A stretch of DNA of 64,000 bases from Actinoplanes philippinensis (GTDB taxonomy: Bacteria > Actinomycetota > Actinomycetes > Mycobacteriales > Micromonosporaceae): assembly GCF_900113015.1 (NCBI RefSeq), contig NZ_FONV01000003.1, positions 372,001 to 436,000 on the forward strand. Reading direction: 5' to 3'. The notes under the pieces are model-generated. The model saw only the letters and a list, made by a program, of their open reading frames with translations, did no database searches and was not told the DNA's origin. Of this stretch, positions 52,288 through 61,050 are shown one piece after another; the first letter of the stretch is position 1, and every line of letters starts with the position of its first letter. The translations under genes and the position numbers were made by a program.

Positions 52288-53505
52288 GAAGCGGTGGGCG
52301 GCGGTGAGGGTTCGGGTGGACCAGCGCATCGCGTCCAGGGACAGGCCGGCCAGGTCGTCGGAGCCCCACTCGCCGTCCTCGTAGGCGCGGACGGCCCGCA
52401 GCACCTCGCCGAGGCGGCCCGTGCCGACGGTCACGGCGTCGGACACCTCGGTGGTGAGGGGCAGCTGTTCGGCCATGGCGGCGGTGGTCGTGCCCATCAA
52501 GCCGGCCATGCCGGTGACCAGGCCGGCCACGAAGGCCGCGCCCGGGTCGGCGCGGAAACGCGGGGCCAGGCTCTCGCACAGGCGGGCCTGGGCGAGCGCG
52601 GTGAGCAGCTGCTCCTCGGGGGCCTCGGCCACGTCGTCGACGACCATCAGGGTGGCCCACCGGCGGATCCGGTTGAGGCCGACCAGCATCACGGCCTGCC
52701 GGACCGACGAGATGCGGCTGACCACGCCGGCCGCGACCGAGTTGCTGACCCGCAGCACACGGAGGGCGAGAGCCGGGTCGCTGACGATGATCGAGGTGAT
52801 CTTCTCGAGGGGGACGTCGGGGGACATGAGGGCGGCGACGAGTTCGAGCCGGCGCAGCCGGGACGGCGACAGGCTGGGGGTGCTGAGGACCTGGGGGCGG
52901 CTCAGCGCGTACCCCTGCCGCAACTCCATGCGGTAGCGGTCGGCGATGGCGACCTGTTCCTCGGTCTCCAGACGTTCGGCGACCAGCTCCAGGCCGGGGT
53001 ATTCGCGGCAGGCCGCGACGATCTCGTCGAGGCGGCTCAGGTCGCCGTCGAGGAGGTCGAGTTTGACGTAGGACGCGAGACCGAGGAGCTGTTCGTGGCC
53101 GGAGCCCCAGACGAAGTCGTCGAGGGCGATCTTGTATCCGGCTTCGGAGAGGGCGGTGAGCCCGGCGATCACTTCGTCGTCGACGTAGACCGTCTCCAGC
53201 ACCTCGAGCACCACCTGTTCGGGGCCGAACGGCAACGGGAGCCGCCCGGTCACGAACTCGCGGGTGAGGTTGATGAAGCACGGCCGGTTGCCGGCCACTT
53301 CGGCGATGCCGAACTCGGTGAACGCGTTCACCATGACGGCGCTGGTGGCGTATGTGTCCTGCCGCCCTGACGCGACGTCGTCCATACGGCCACGGAACAG
53401 CAGTTCGTAAGCCACGACGACGCCCTGGACGTCGAAGATCGGCTGACGCCCCACGTGTACCGCATCCAACACCGGGATTCCCACGCCGGTGCATTCGGCA
53501 GGCAA
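52231..53505 (-). CDS. EAL-HDOD signalling protein (CdgJ/YuxH type)
   Basis: 424 residues. N-terminal EAL-like domain (about 15-215): VHVGRQPIFDVQGVVVAYELLFRG (ELL for EAL), FINLTREF, VVLEVLE, IALDDFVWGSG, VKLDLL, AERLETEEQ, QGYALSRP. Thus most metal- and c-di-GMP-contacting positions (E, N, E, DD, K, E, Q) seem kept although the motif is written ELL. A HDOD domain follows at about 220-400. HDOD proteins couple c-di-GMP to other signals. Start uncertain: TTG 53505 or GTG 53472 (GGGA six bases upstream). Confidence 0.88.
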   Translation of the reverse strand: MPAECTGVGIPVLDAVHVGRQPIFDVQGVVVAYELLFRGRMDDVASGRQDTYATSAVMVNAFTEFGIAEVAGNRPCFINLTREFVTGRLPLPFGPEQVVLEVLETVYVDDEVIAGLTALSEAGYKIALDDFVWGSGHEQLLGLASYVKLDLLDGDLSRLDEIVAACREYPGLELVAERLETEEQVAIADRYRMELRQGYALSRPQVLSTPSLSPSRLRRLELVAALMSPDVPLEKITSIIVSDPALALRVLRVSNSVAAGVVSRISSVRQAVMLVGLNRIRRWATLMVVDDVAEAPEEQLLTALAQARLCESLAPRFRADPGAAFVAGLVTGMAGLMGTTTAAMAEQLPLTTEVSDAVTVGTGRLGEVLRAVRAYEDGEWGSDDLAGLSLDAMRWSTRTLTAAHRFSPTPAAKRRRGPAAPRLV

Positions 53506-53625
53506 ACAGCCGACCTAATGAAAGAGGGAAGGAAACAAAGACGAAACGGAGCCTTCCACCGGCGCGGGCGCGCATGTTGGGATGAGTCAGCCGTCATGAA
53601 CCCCCGGTGAGAAGGATGTCACCCC

Positions 53626-55173
53626 ATGCTCAACCTCTCCGTTCTCCTGGAGGACAGCGCCCGCAACCACCCGGAGCGCGCCGCCGTCGTGCTGGGCGCG
53701 CAGCGCCTGACGTACGCGCAGGTGAACGCCGCGGCGAACCAGGTGGCCGGGCTGCTGCGCTCGCGGGGCGTGCAGCCGGGTGACAAGGTGGCCCTGACCT
53801 GCCCGAACCTGCCGTACTTCCCGATCGTCTACTACGGCATCCTGAAGGCCGGCGCGGTCGTGGTGCCGCTGAACGTGCTGCTCAAGGGCCGTGAGATCGC
53901 GTATCACCTGCGGGATTCGGGCGCCCGGGCGTACTTCTGTTTCCAGGGCACGCCGGAGCTGCCGATGGGCGCCGAGGGGTTCGCCGGCTTCAACGACGTC
54001 GAGGCGGTCGAGCATTTCTTCCTGATCACCGCGGATCCGGCGGCGGCGTCGCCGATCGAGGGCGCGGAGACGCTGGGCGCGGGCCTCGCGGGGCAGCCGC
54101 CGGTGTTCGAGACGGTGCAGCGGGCCGAGACCGACGCCGCGGTGATCCTCTACACGAGCGGGACGACCGGCCAGGCCAAGGGCGCCGAGCTGTCGCACTC
54201 GAACCTGGTGCTGAACGCGCTGACCTGCAACCGGCTGTTCGGCACGCAGCCGGCCACCGACACGCATCTGCTGGTGCTGCCGCTGTTCCACTCGTTCGGC
54301 TCGACGGTGAACATGAACGCCGGTTTCTCGACGGCGTCGACGCTGGTGCTGCTGCCCCGTTTCGACCCGGACGCCGCTGTCGCGCTGCTGCAGAGCGAGA
54401 ACGTGACCTTCTTCGCGGGTGTGCCGACGATGTACTGGGGTCTGCTCAACGCCCTGAAGGAGAGCGTGGACGTCGAGCGGATCGCGGCGAACATGCGCAT
54501 CGCGGTCTCCGGCGGGTCGAGTTTGCCGGTGGAGATCATCAAGGCGGTCAAGGAGAGGTTCGGGGTCACCATCCTGGAGGGGTACGGGCTGTCCGAGACG
54601 TCCCCGGTGGCCACCTTCAGCGCTCCGGGCAGCGAGCCGCGTCCCGGGTCGATCGGCATCCCGATCTGGGGTGTCGAGGTGAAGCTGATCGACGGCGACT
54701 GGAACAGCATCGACAAGCCGGACGAGATCGGTGAGATCGCGATCCGTGGCCACAACATCTTCCGTGGCTACATCGGCCGGCCGGAGGCGACCGCCGAGGT
54801 GATGCGGGACGGCTGGTTCCGTACCGGTGATCTGGCCCGTCGTGACTCCGACGGCTGGTACTACATCGTCGACCGCGCCAAGGACATGATCATCCGGGGT
54901 GGCTTCAACGTCTACCCGCGGGAGATCGAGGAGGTCCTGCTGATGCACGAGGCGGTGTCGCTGAGCGCGGTGATCGGCGTCCCGCACGAGCAGCACGGCG
55001 AGGAGATCAAGGCGTTCGTGATCCTGAAGCCGGGCGCCACGGTCACCGAGGAGGAACTCGTGGCGTGGAGCCGGGAGCAGATGGCCGCCTACAAGTACCC
55101 TCGGATCGTCAAGATCGTCGAGTCTCTGCCCATGACGGCGACGGGCAAATTGCTCAAGCGCGAACTGAGTTGA
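53626..55173 (+). CDS. long-chain fatty-acid-CoA ligase / AMP-forming synthetase
   Basis: 515 residues. The AMP-binding motif is VILYTSGTTGQAKGAELSH (about residues 173-191), then YGLSETSPVATF, and the hinge/GD motif GWFRTGDLARRDSDGWYYIVDRAKDMIIRGGFNVYPREIEE; the catalytic Lys is in TATGKLLKREL near the C-terminus. It activates a carboxylic acid, probably a fatty acid, to acyl-CoA through an acyl-AMP. GAGAAGGA lies upstream of the ATG. A terminator follows at 55187. Together with the glyoxylate genes it shows fatty acid use, but the two loci are not linked. Confidence 0.93.
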   Translation: MLNLSVLLEDSARNHPERAAVVLGAQRLTYAQVNAAANQVAGLLRSRGVQPGDKVALTCPNLPYFPIVYYGILKAGAVVVPLNVLLKGREIAYHLRDSGARAYFCFQGTPELPMGAEGFAGFNDVEAVEHFFLITADPAAASPIEGAETLGAGLAGQPPVFETVQRAETDAAVILYTSGTTGQAKGAELSHSNLVLNALTCNRLFGTQPATDTHLLVLPLFHSFGSTVNMNAGFSTASTLVLLPRFDPDAAVALLQSENVTFFAGVPTMYWGLLNALKESVDVERIAANMRIAVSGGSSLPVEIIKAVKERFGVTILEGYGLSETSPVATFSAPGSEPRPGSIGIPIWGVEVKLIDGDWNSIDKPDEIGEIAIRGHNIFRGYIGRPEATAEVMRDGWFRTGDLARRDSDGWYYIVDRAKDMIIRGGFNVYPREIEEVLLMHEAVSLSAVIGVPHEQHGEEIKAFVILKPGATVTEEELVAWSREQMAAYKYPRIVKIVESLPMTATGKLLKRELS

Positions 55174-55186
55174 GAAACCGGTGAAC

Positions 55187-55219
55187 GAGGCGCCCGGCGG
55201 ACGGTCCGCGGGGCGCCTC
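55187..55219 (+). terminator. hairpin terminator after the acyl-CoA ligase gene
   Basis: GAGGCGCCC (55187-55195) pairs with GGGCGCCTC (55211-55219), with an inner GCGGAC/GTCCGC stem. It starts 14 bp after the stop codon and isolates the ligase gene from the glnX operon. Confidence 0.78.
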
Positions 55220-55310
55220 TTGCCGACGAGGGGCTTGCGCTCATGACGCACAGTGGACGTGCGATCCCATAGCGCAGACAGGCAGTTGGAACGGGGAGAG
55301 GCGACCCAGC

Positions 55311-56588
55311 GTGACAGCAGTTCAGGCGCCCCCACGCGCGGCGTTGACCCGCCTCGCCGGGCTGCGGCACACCTCGCCCGGCCGCCTTCAGCTGCTGCTC
55401 GCCGTCCTGCTCGTGCTCACCGCCCTGACCGGCCTGGTCACCGGCCTGACCGCGGCCTCGGCCGCCACCGGCACCGGTGATCTGCGGGATCGGGCCCAGC
55501 CGCTGCTCGCCGAGGCGGAGACGGTCTGGTCGTCGCTCGCCGACGCCGACGCCACCGCCGCGCAGGCGTTCATCACCGGCGGCCTGGAGCCGCCGAAGCT
55601 GACCGACCGCTACAACGAGAAGCTGGCCGATGCCGCGGCCGCCCTGACCTCGGCCGCCCGCCGGGTGCCGGAGGGCAGTGCGGGCGCCGAGGCGATCCGG
55701 TCGATCACGACCGGTCTCAGCGACTACACGGCGCTGGTCGCGACCGCCCGGGCGCTGAACCGGCAGGGCAAGCCGGTCGGCGCGTCCTACCTGTCGACCG
55801 CCTCGCAGCTCAACCGGGACACGTTACAGCCGCAGGCGCAGGCGCTGTTCCAGCAGGCGCAGCGGGAGGCGTCGGACGGCTACGCGGGGGCGCGCAGCTC
55901 CTGGTGGCTGATGCTGCTGCTGGTGCTGCTCATCGTGCTGGGTGTGGCGCTGATCGCGACGCAGGCGCATCTGAGCCGTACCACCCATCGCACGTTCAAC
56001 GTGCCGCTGCTGACCGCCTCGGCGCTGACGGTGCTGCTGGCGGTGGTCTGTGCCGGGGTCTTCGCGCACCAGCGGGCCCGGCTGGACGGCGCGGACCGGG
56101 ACGGTTCGGCCCCGGCCGAGGCGCTGGCCGAGAACCGGAACCTGGTGCTGCGGGAGCGGGCCGACGAGGCGCTCACCCTGGCCGCCCGGGCCGGGCGCGG
56201 CAAGCTGGAGGACGACTTCACGACGCTGCGGCAGCGGTTCTCGGTGACCGGGCCGGAGTTCGACGAGGTGGCCGGTCTGATGGCGAAGGCCGGCACCCAG
56301 CACGACGCCTACCTGGCGGTGCACGACGAGATCCGCCGGCTGGACGACAACGGCGACTACGAGGGCGCGGTACGCAAGGCGGTCAGCGAGGAGACCGCGG
56401 CGACGTTCGACGCGGTGACCAGGACCCTGAGCGACGCGCTGACCGATCGGCGGGCGGCGTTCGACGACCAGATCCGCTCGGCGGGCCGCGGGCTCGGCGT
56501 GCTGACGATCCTCGGCCCGCTGCTGGCGCTGGCGATCGGCGTGTGCGCGGCGCTGGGACTGCGAGCCCGGCTGGAGGAGTACCGGTGA
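55311..56588 (+). CDS. glnX: GlnX-like transmembrane transducer of the PknG pathway
   Basis: 425 residues. Three to four membrane helices (about 26-48, 198-218, 227-248 and 398-420) separate two extracytoplasmic, mostly helical regions (about 50-195 and 250-395). This size and topology match mycobacterial GlnX (Rv0412c), which transmits the signal from the amino-acid-binding lipoprotein GlnH to kinase PknG. The order glnX-glnH-pknG is the same. GTG start preceded by GGAGAGG. It is the first gene of the eight-gene coupled run. Domain-level similarity is assessed by eye only; the assignment rests mainly on synteny. Confidence 0.82.
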   Translation: MTAVQAPPRAALTRLAGLRHTSPGRLQLLLAVLLVLTALTGLVTGLTAASAATGTGDLRDRAQPLLAEAETVWSSLADADATAAQAFITGGLEPPKLTDRYNEKLADAAAALTSAARRVPEGSAGAEAIRSITTGLSDYTALVATARALNRQGKPVGASYLSTASQLNRDTLQPQAQALFQQAQREASDGYAGARSSWWLMLLLVLLIVLGVALIATQAHLSRTTHRTFNVPLLTASALTVLLAVVCAGVFAHQRARLDGADRDGSAPAEALAENRNLVLRERADEALTLAARAGRGKLEDDFTTLRQRFSVTGPEFDEVAGLMAKAGTQHDAYLAVHDEIRRLDDNGDYEGAVRKAVSEETAATFDAVTRTLSDALTDRRAAFDDQIRSAGRGLGVLTILGPLLALAIGVCAALGLRARLEEYR

Positions 56589-57520
56589 CCCGTACCCCCG
56601 TTGCCCTTGCCCTGTCGGTGATGCTCGCCGTGACCGGGCTGACCGCCTGCACCACCGCGGAGCCGCCGGCGAAGCCGCAGGTCAGCGTCGCGCCGTCGGC
56701 AAGCTCCGCGCCCGCGCCGGCGTCCCGGCCGTGCGACGACCCGCGGGCCAGCCTCCGGCCCGCGGCGGGACTGCAGATCTCGCCGGCCAGCTACATGCAG
56801 AAGATCAAGGAGCGGGGCCGGCTGATCGTCGGCACCAACCAGGGCACCGTGCTGTTCAGCTCGCGGGACCCGTTCACCGGCCGGATCGAGGGTTTCGACA
56901 TCGACGTGGCACGGGAGGTCGCGCGGGCGATCTTCGGTGACCCGGACCGCCTGGAGCTGCGGATCGTCCCCAACGCCGAGCGGATGGACAAGGTCGAGGG
57001 CGGCACCGTCGACATGGTGGTCAGCACCATGACGGTCAACTGCGCCCGCCGGGAGCGGGTCGACTTCTCCACCGTCTACTACGAGGCCGGGCAGCGGCTG
57101 CTGGTCGGCAAGGACTCGCCGGTGCAGCGGATCGAGGACCTGGGCGACCGGCTGGTCTGCTCGGTCGCCGGCTCGACCTCGCTGGACAATCTGACGAAGG
57201 TGAGTCCGCCACCGAAGCTGGTCGTGCGGCCCGACTACGGTGCGTGCCTGGTCGCCTTCCAGCTGGGTGAGGCGGAGGCGGTCTCCACCGACGACACCAT
57301 CCTCGCCGGGATGGCCGCGCAGGACCCGTACGCCAAGGTGGTCGGCCCGAGGTTCACCGAGGAGCCGTACGCGATCGCGATCGCCAAGACGCATCCGGAG
57401 TTCACCCAGTACGTCAACGCGGTGCTGGAGCGGATGCGCGCCGACGGCACCTGGGCGAAGATCTACAGCCGCTGGCTCGGTGGCAGCGCCCCGGCACCCC
57501 CCGCGGCACGGTACCGATGA
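56585..57520 (+). CDS. glnH: GlnH-like glutamate/aspartate-binding lipoprotein
   Basis: 311 residues from GTG 56585. Lipoprotein signal with lipobox LTAC (about residues 17-20), a Pro/Ala-rich spacer, and an SBP_bac_3 domain: IKERGRLIVGTNQGTVLFSSRDPFTGRIEGFDIDVAREVARAIFG, 'GTVDMVVSTMTVNCARRERVDFSTVYYEAGQRLLVGKD', 'TDDTILAGMAAQDP'. In mycobacteria GlnH binds Asp, Glu and Asn outside the membrane and acts as a sensor for PknG rather than for transport. No permease or ATPase of an amino-acid importer is encoded here, which supports the sensor role. Overlaps glnX by 4 bp. Confidence 0.92.
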   Translation: MTRTPVALALSVMLAVTGLTACTTAEPPAKPQVSVAPSASSAPAPASRPCDDPRASLRPAAGLQISPASYMQKIKERGRLIVGTNQGTVLFSSRDPFTGRIEGFDIDVAREVARAIFGDPDRLELRIVPNAERMDKVEGGTVDMVVSTMTVNCARRERVDFSTVYYEAGQRLLVGKDSPVQRIEDLGDRLVCSVAGSTSLDNLTKVSPPPKLVVRPDYGACLVAFQLGEAEAVSTDDTILAGMAAQDPYAKVVGPRFTEEPYAIAIAKTHPEFTQYVNAVLERMRADGTWAKIYSRWLGGSAPAPPAARYR

Positions 57521-58719
57521 CGACGATGCACGCCGCCGAGACCGAGCTGGCGCGCCTGGAGAAGGCGGTCGCCGCGATCGCCGCGAACCTGGTCGAGCTG
57601 GACCAGAACCCGGACCGCCAGGAGCTGGGCCGGATCAAGCTGACCGGCCGGACCGCCACCGCCTGGGCCGACGCCGGTGACGCCCTGGCCCGGCTCTGGC
57701 AGGGACATCGCCAGCTGGGCGAGGTGATCGACCGGGCGCGGGCGCTGCGCTCGCAGCGCCGGATGAGCGACGCCGACCGGGCCGCCTTCCAGCAGGAGGT
57801 GCTGGGCAGCTCGATCACCCTCTCGACAGCGACGGTGCCGCTGGCGCAGCGCGGGCTCCTCGGCTCCGGCCAGGTGATCTCCACGTGCACGCCGGCGGAG
57901 CTGCTGGCCGCGATGGAGGCGGCGTTCGCGACCGCGGTCGCTGTCGTCACCAGCGCCGGCGAGGCGTGGCGGCGGGCGACGCCGGCCGCCGCCGAGGCCG
58001 CCGACGCGCTGCTGCACGTGCGGGACCTGACCCGGCAGACCGCGGGCGGGCTGGCCGCCGAGACCGATCGGCTGCTCGACGAGGCGGACCGGCTGCTGGG
58101 CGATCTCACCGGGACGCTGCTGTCGGATCCGCTCGGCGCGGACGTCTCCGGCCTGGAGCGGGTGCGGGCGCTGATCGCGCGGGCGGACGCGGAGCGGACC
58201 TCCGCGGCCGAGCTGCGGGCCTCGCTGTCGCAGCGGCTGCGCGACGCCCGGACCGTCGTCGCCGAGATCGAGGCGGCACAGACGTCCGCGGACGCGGCCC
58301 GCGAGGCGGTCGACGGGCGTTTCCCCCCAGACAAGATCATCGTGGTACGGGGTGCCGATCCCCGCCCCGAGCTGGCCGCGATCGACGCGCTGGCCGCCGC
58401 CGGGCACTGGGCGCTGATCAGCCCGCGCCTGTCGGCGTGGAACCGGCAGGCCAGGGAGCGGCTGGCGGCGCTGCGGTCGGCCCAGGCCCACCACACCGGG
58501 CTGCTCGCCGAGCGCAACGAGCTGCGCGGCCGCCTGGACGCCTTCCGGGCCAAGGCGCTGAGCCGGGGCCTCGACGAGGATCCGCAGCTCAGCCCGCTCG
58601 CCCAGACCGCACGTGACGTCCTGCACCAGGCGCCCTGTGATCTCGCCGCGGCACGGGCCGCCGTCGAGAGATACCAGGACGCGCTCTCCGCCACCATCGC
58701 CGCCCGGGAGGCCCGATGA
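57517..58719 (+). CDS. helical/coiled-coil protein between glnH and pknG
   Basis: 400 residues, almost entirely helical and strongly amphipathic with Ala/Leu/Arg heptads throughout (about 1-75, 120-320 and 330-400). I do not recognise a family. It has no signal, membrane helix, zinc cysteines or nucleotide motif. Its ATG overlaps glnH and its stop overlaps pknG (ATGA each), so translation of the three is coupled. I remember the mycobacterial locus as lacking this gene. A scaffold or adaptor role linking the cytosolic kinase to the membrane transducer is a reasonable guess, not seen in the sequence. Confidence 0.75.
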   Translation: MTTMHAAETELARLEKAVAAIAANLVELDQNPDRQELGRIKLTGRTATAWADAGDALARLWQGHRQLGEVIDRARALRSQRRMSDADRAAFQQEVLGSSITLSTATVPLAQRGLLGSGQVISTCTPAELLAAMEAAFATAVAVVTSAGEAWRRATPAAAEAADALLHVRDLTRQTAGGLAAETDRLLDEADRLLGDLTGTLLSDPLGADVSGLERVRALIARADAERTSAAELRASLSQRLRDARTVVAEIEAAQTSADAAREAVDGRFPPDKIIVVRGADPRPELAAIDALAAAGHWALISPRLSAWNRQARERLAALRSAQAHHTGLLAERNELRGRLDAFRAKALSRGLDEDPQLSPLAQTARDVLHQAPCDLAAARAAVERYQDALSATIAAREAR

Positions 58720-61031
58720 CCTGCCAGCGCCCCAACTGTTCCGGCACGATCGAGGACGGCTACTGCGACACCTGTGGCCTGGCCCCGGCCGCCGCACCGG
58801 CAGCCACGCCCGCCGCCGCGCCCGTGCCGGTCGCGGCCACGCCCGTCTCCGGCGGATGTGCCCGGGCCGGCTGCGACGGGACGATCGAGGACGGGTACTG
58901 CGACACGTGCGGGCTGGCCCCGGTCGCCGGCACGCCCGCCCCGGCGCCCACGCCCCGGCAGGGCACCGCCGCCTCCTCCCGCAGCAGCAGCGCGCTGTCC
59001 ACCCGTACCCGGGGAAGTGGCCGGACGTCGTCGAGCTCCCGCACCGGGGCGTCGGCCCGGCGCTTCGGCGGCGGCCTGGTGGAAATCGCGCCGATCCGCA
59101 CCGCGGATCCGGCGACCGCGGTGATGGCCGTCGCCGAGGTGCCGGAGTCGAAGCGGTACTGCGCCAAGTGCGGCAAGCCGGTCGGCCGGGCCCGCGGCGA
59201 CCGCCCGGCCCGCTCGTCCGGCTTCTGCGCCAACTGCGGCGAGGCGTTCAACTTCACCCCGAAACTGGTCAAGGGCGACCTGGTGGCCGGGCAGTACGAG
59301 GTGGTCGGCCCGCTCGCGCACGGCGGCCTGGGCTGGGTCTACCTGGCCGTGGACAAGAACGTGTCGGACCGCTGGGTGGTGCTCAAGGGCCTGCTCAACT
59401 CCGGTGACGAGGACGCCCTGGCCGCCGCGGTGGCCGAGCGGCGGTTCCTGGCCGAGGTCGAGCACCCGAACATCGTCAAGATCTACAACTTCGTCGAGCA
59501 CGACGGCGCCGGTTACATCGTGATGGAGTATGTCGGCGGCAAGTCGCTCAAGGACCTGCTCAAGGAGCGCCGCGGGGCCGGGGCGGCCGACCCGCTGCCG
59601 GTCGACCAGGCGCTCGCCTACGTCCTGGAGATCATGCCCGCCTTCGGCTACCTGCACGAGCGGGGCCTGATCTTCTGCGACTTCAAGCCGGACAACGTGA
59701 TCCAGTCCGGCGACCAGATGCGGCTGATCGACCTGGGCGGCGTGGTGCACGTCGACGACCAGGACGCGGCGATCTACGGCACGGTCGGATACCAAGCGCC
59801 GGAGATGGCCACCGACGGGCCGTCACCGCAGTCCGACCTCTACACCATCGGCCGTACGCTGGCCGTGCTCACCACCGACTTCCGCGGTTACCAGAGCACG
59901 TTCGCGCACAGCCTGCCGGATCGTGGCGAGTTCGAGGTCTACCAGAAGCACGAGAGCTTCTACCGGCTGCTGCGGCAGGCCACGCACACCGACCCGGACC
60001 AGCGGTTCGCCGACGCCGCCGAGATGGCCGAGCAGATGCTGGGCGTGCTGCGCCAGGTGCTGGCCGCCGACGGCACCCCGCGGCCGGCGATCTCCCGGTT
60101 CTTCACCGGCGAGCTGCGCACCGATCTGCGTGACGACCGGCCGCGCCGGCAGGACCTGCCGACCCCGCTCGTCGACCTGAGCGACCCGGCGGCCGGCATG
60201 ATCGCCTCGATCACCGCGGCCGACCCGAAGACGGTGCTGGCCCAGCTCGACGCCGCCCCGCAGGACTCGGCCGAGGTGGGGCTGCGGCGGATGCGGGCGC
60301 ACATCGACCAGGGCGACGCCGAGGCCGCGGCCCGGGTCCGCGACGCGATGGAGCCGGACTGGCGGGTGGACTGGTACGACGGTCTGCTCGCGCTCGCCAC
60401 CGAGGACTGGGCGCGTGCCCGGCAGCGGTTCGACGCGGTGTGGTCGGCGCTGCCCGGCGAGCTGGCCCCGCAGCTGGCGCTCGGGGTCACCGCCGAGCTG
60501 GCCGGCGACCCGGCCACCGCGTGCGGATACTACGACGTGGTCAGCCGCACCGATCCGGCGTACACGACGGCAGCGGCCGGGCTGGCGCGCTGCCGGATGG
60601 AGAGCGGGGACCGGGCCGGGGCGGTCGAGGCGTACAACCGGGTGCCGGGCACGTCGTCGGCGTACCCGATCTCGCAGATCGGCGCGATCCGGGCACTGGT
60701 CCGGTCGCACCGGGCCGCGGTCGTCGACGTGGACTCGCTGACCACCGCGGCCGGGCTGATCTCGCGGCTCGAGGTGGAGGCGGCGCAACTGGCCACCCTC
60801 CGGGCCGAACTGCTCGAGCAGGTGCTGCGTACTCTCGGCGGCGGCGCCAAGATCGCCGGGGCCGACCTGGCCACGGTGATCGGCGGCGAACCGGCGGAAC
60901 GGCAGCCGGAACGAGACGTGCGGTTCGCGCTGGAGTCGGCGTACCGGGAGATGGCCCGGGCGACGCACGGCACGGAGAAGATCCGCCTGGTGGACCTGGC
61001 GAACGCGGTACGCCCGCGGACGCGTACGTGA
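58716..61031 (+). CDS. pknG: PknG-like soluble serine/threonine protein kinase with zinc ribbons
   Basis: 771 residues, slightly longer than mycobacterial PknG (750). The N-terminus has two near-identical zinc-ribbon modules (residues about 3-24 and 48-69; Cys 3/8/17/20 and 48/53/62/65), each with GTIEDGYCDTCGLAP. A rubredoxin-like double CxxCG (about 149-178) precedes the kinase. Kinase: AHGGLGWVYLA glycine loop, Lys224, catalytic Asp322 in CDFKPDN (for HRDxKPxN), Asp339 in DLGG for DFG. The C-terminal 350 residues are TPR-like helices. In mycobacteria PknG phosphorylates the FHA protein GarA to steer 2-oxoglutarate metabolism. Confidence 0.95.
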   Translation: MTCQRPNCSGTIEDGYCDTCGLAPAAAPAATPAAAPVPVAATPVSGGCARAGCDGTIEDGYCDTCGLAPVAGTPAPAPTPRQGTAASSRSSSALSTRTRGSGRTSSSSRTGASARRFGGGLVEIAPIRTADPATAVMAVAEVPESKRYCAKCGKPVGRARGDRPARSSGFCANCGEAFNFTPKLVKGDLVAGQYEVVGPLAHGGLGWVYLAVDKNVSDRWVVLKGLLNSGDEDALAAAVAERRFLAEVEHPNIVKIYNFVEHDGAGYIVMEYVGGKSLKDLLKERRGAGAADPLPVDQALAYVLEIMPAFGYLHERGLIFCDFKPDNVIQSGDQMRLIDLGGVVHVDDQDAAIYGTVGYQAPEMATDGPSPQSDLYTIGRTLAVLTTDFRGYQSTFAHSLPDRGEFEVYQKHESFYRLLRQATHTDPDQRFADAAEMAEQMLGVLRQVLAADGTPRPAISRFFTGELRTDLRDDRPRRQDLPTPLVDLSDPAAGMIASITAADPKTVLAQLDAAPQDSAEVGLRRMRAHIDQGDAEAAARVRDAMEPDWRVDWYDGLLALATEDWARARQRFDAVWSALPGELAPQLALGVTAELAGDPATACGYYDVVSRTDPAYTTAAAGLARCRMESGDRAGAVEAYNRVPGTSSAYPISQIGAIRALVRSHRAAVVDVDSLTTAAGLISRLEVEAAQLATLRAELLEQVLRTLGGGAKIAGADLATVIGGEPAERQPERDVRFALESAYREMARATHGTEKIRLVDLANAVRPRTRT

Positions 61032-61050
61032 GAGGGGCGGAACCGCGCTC

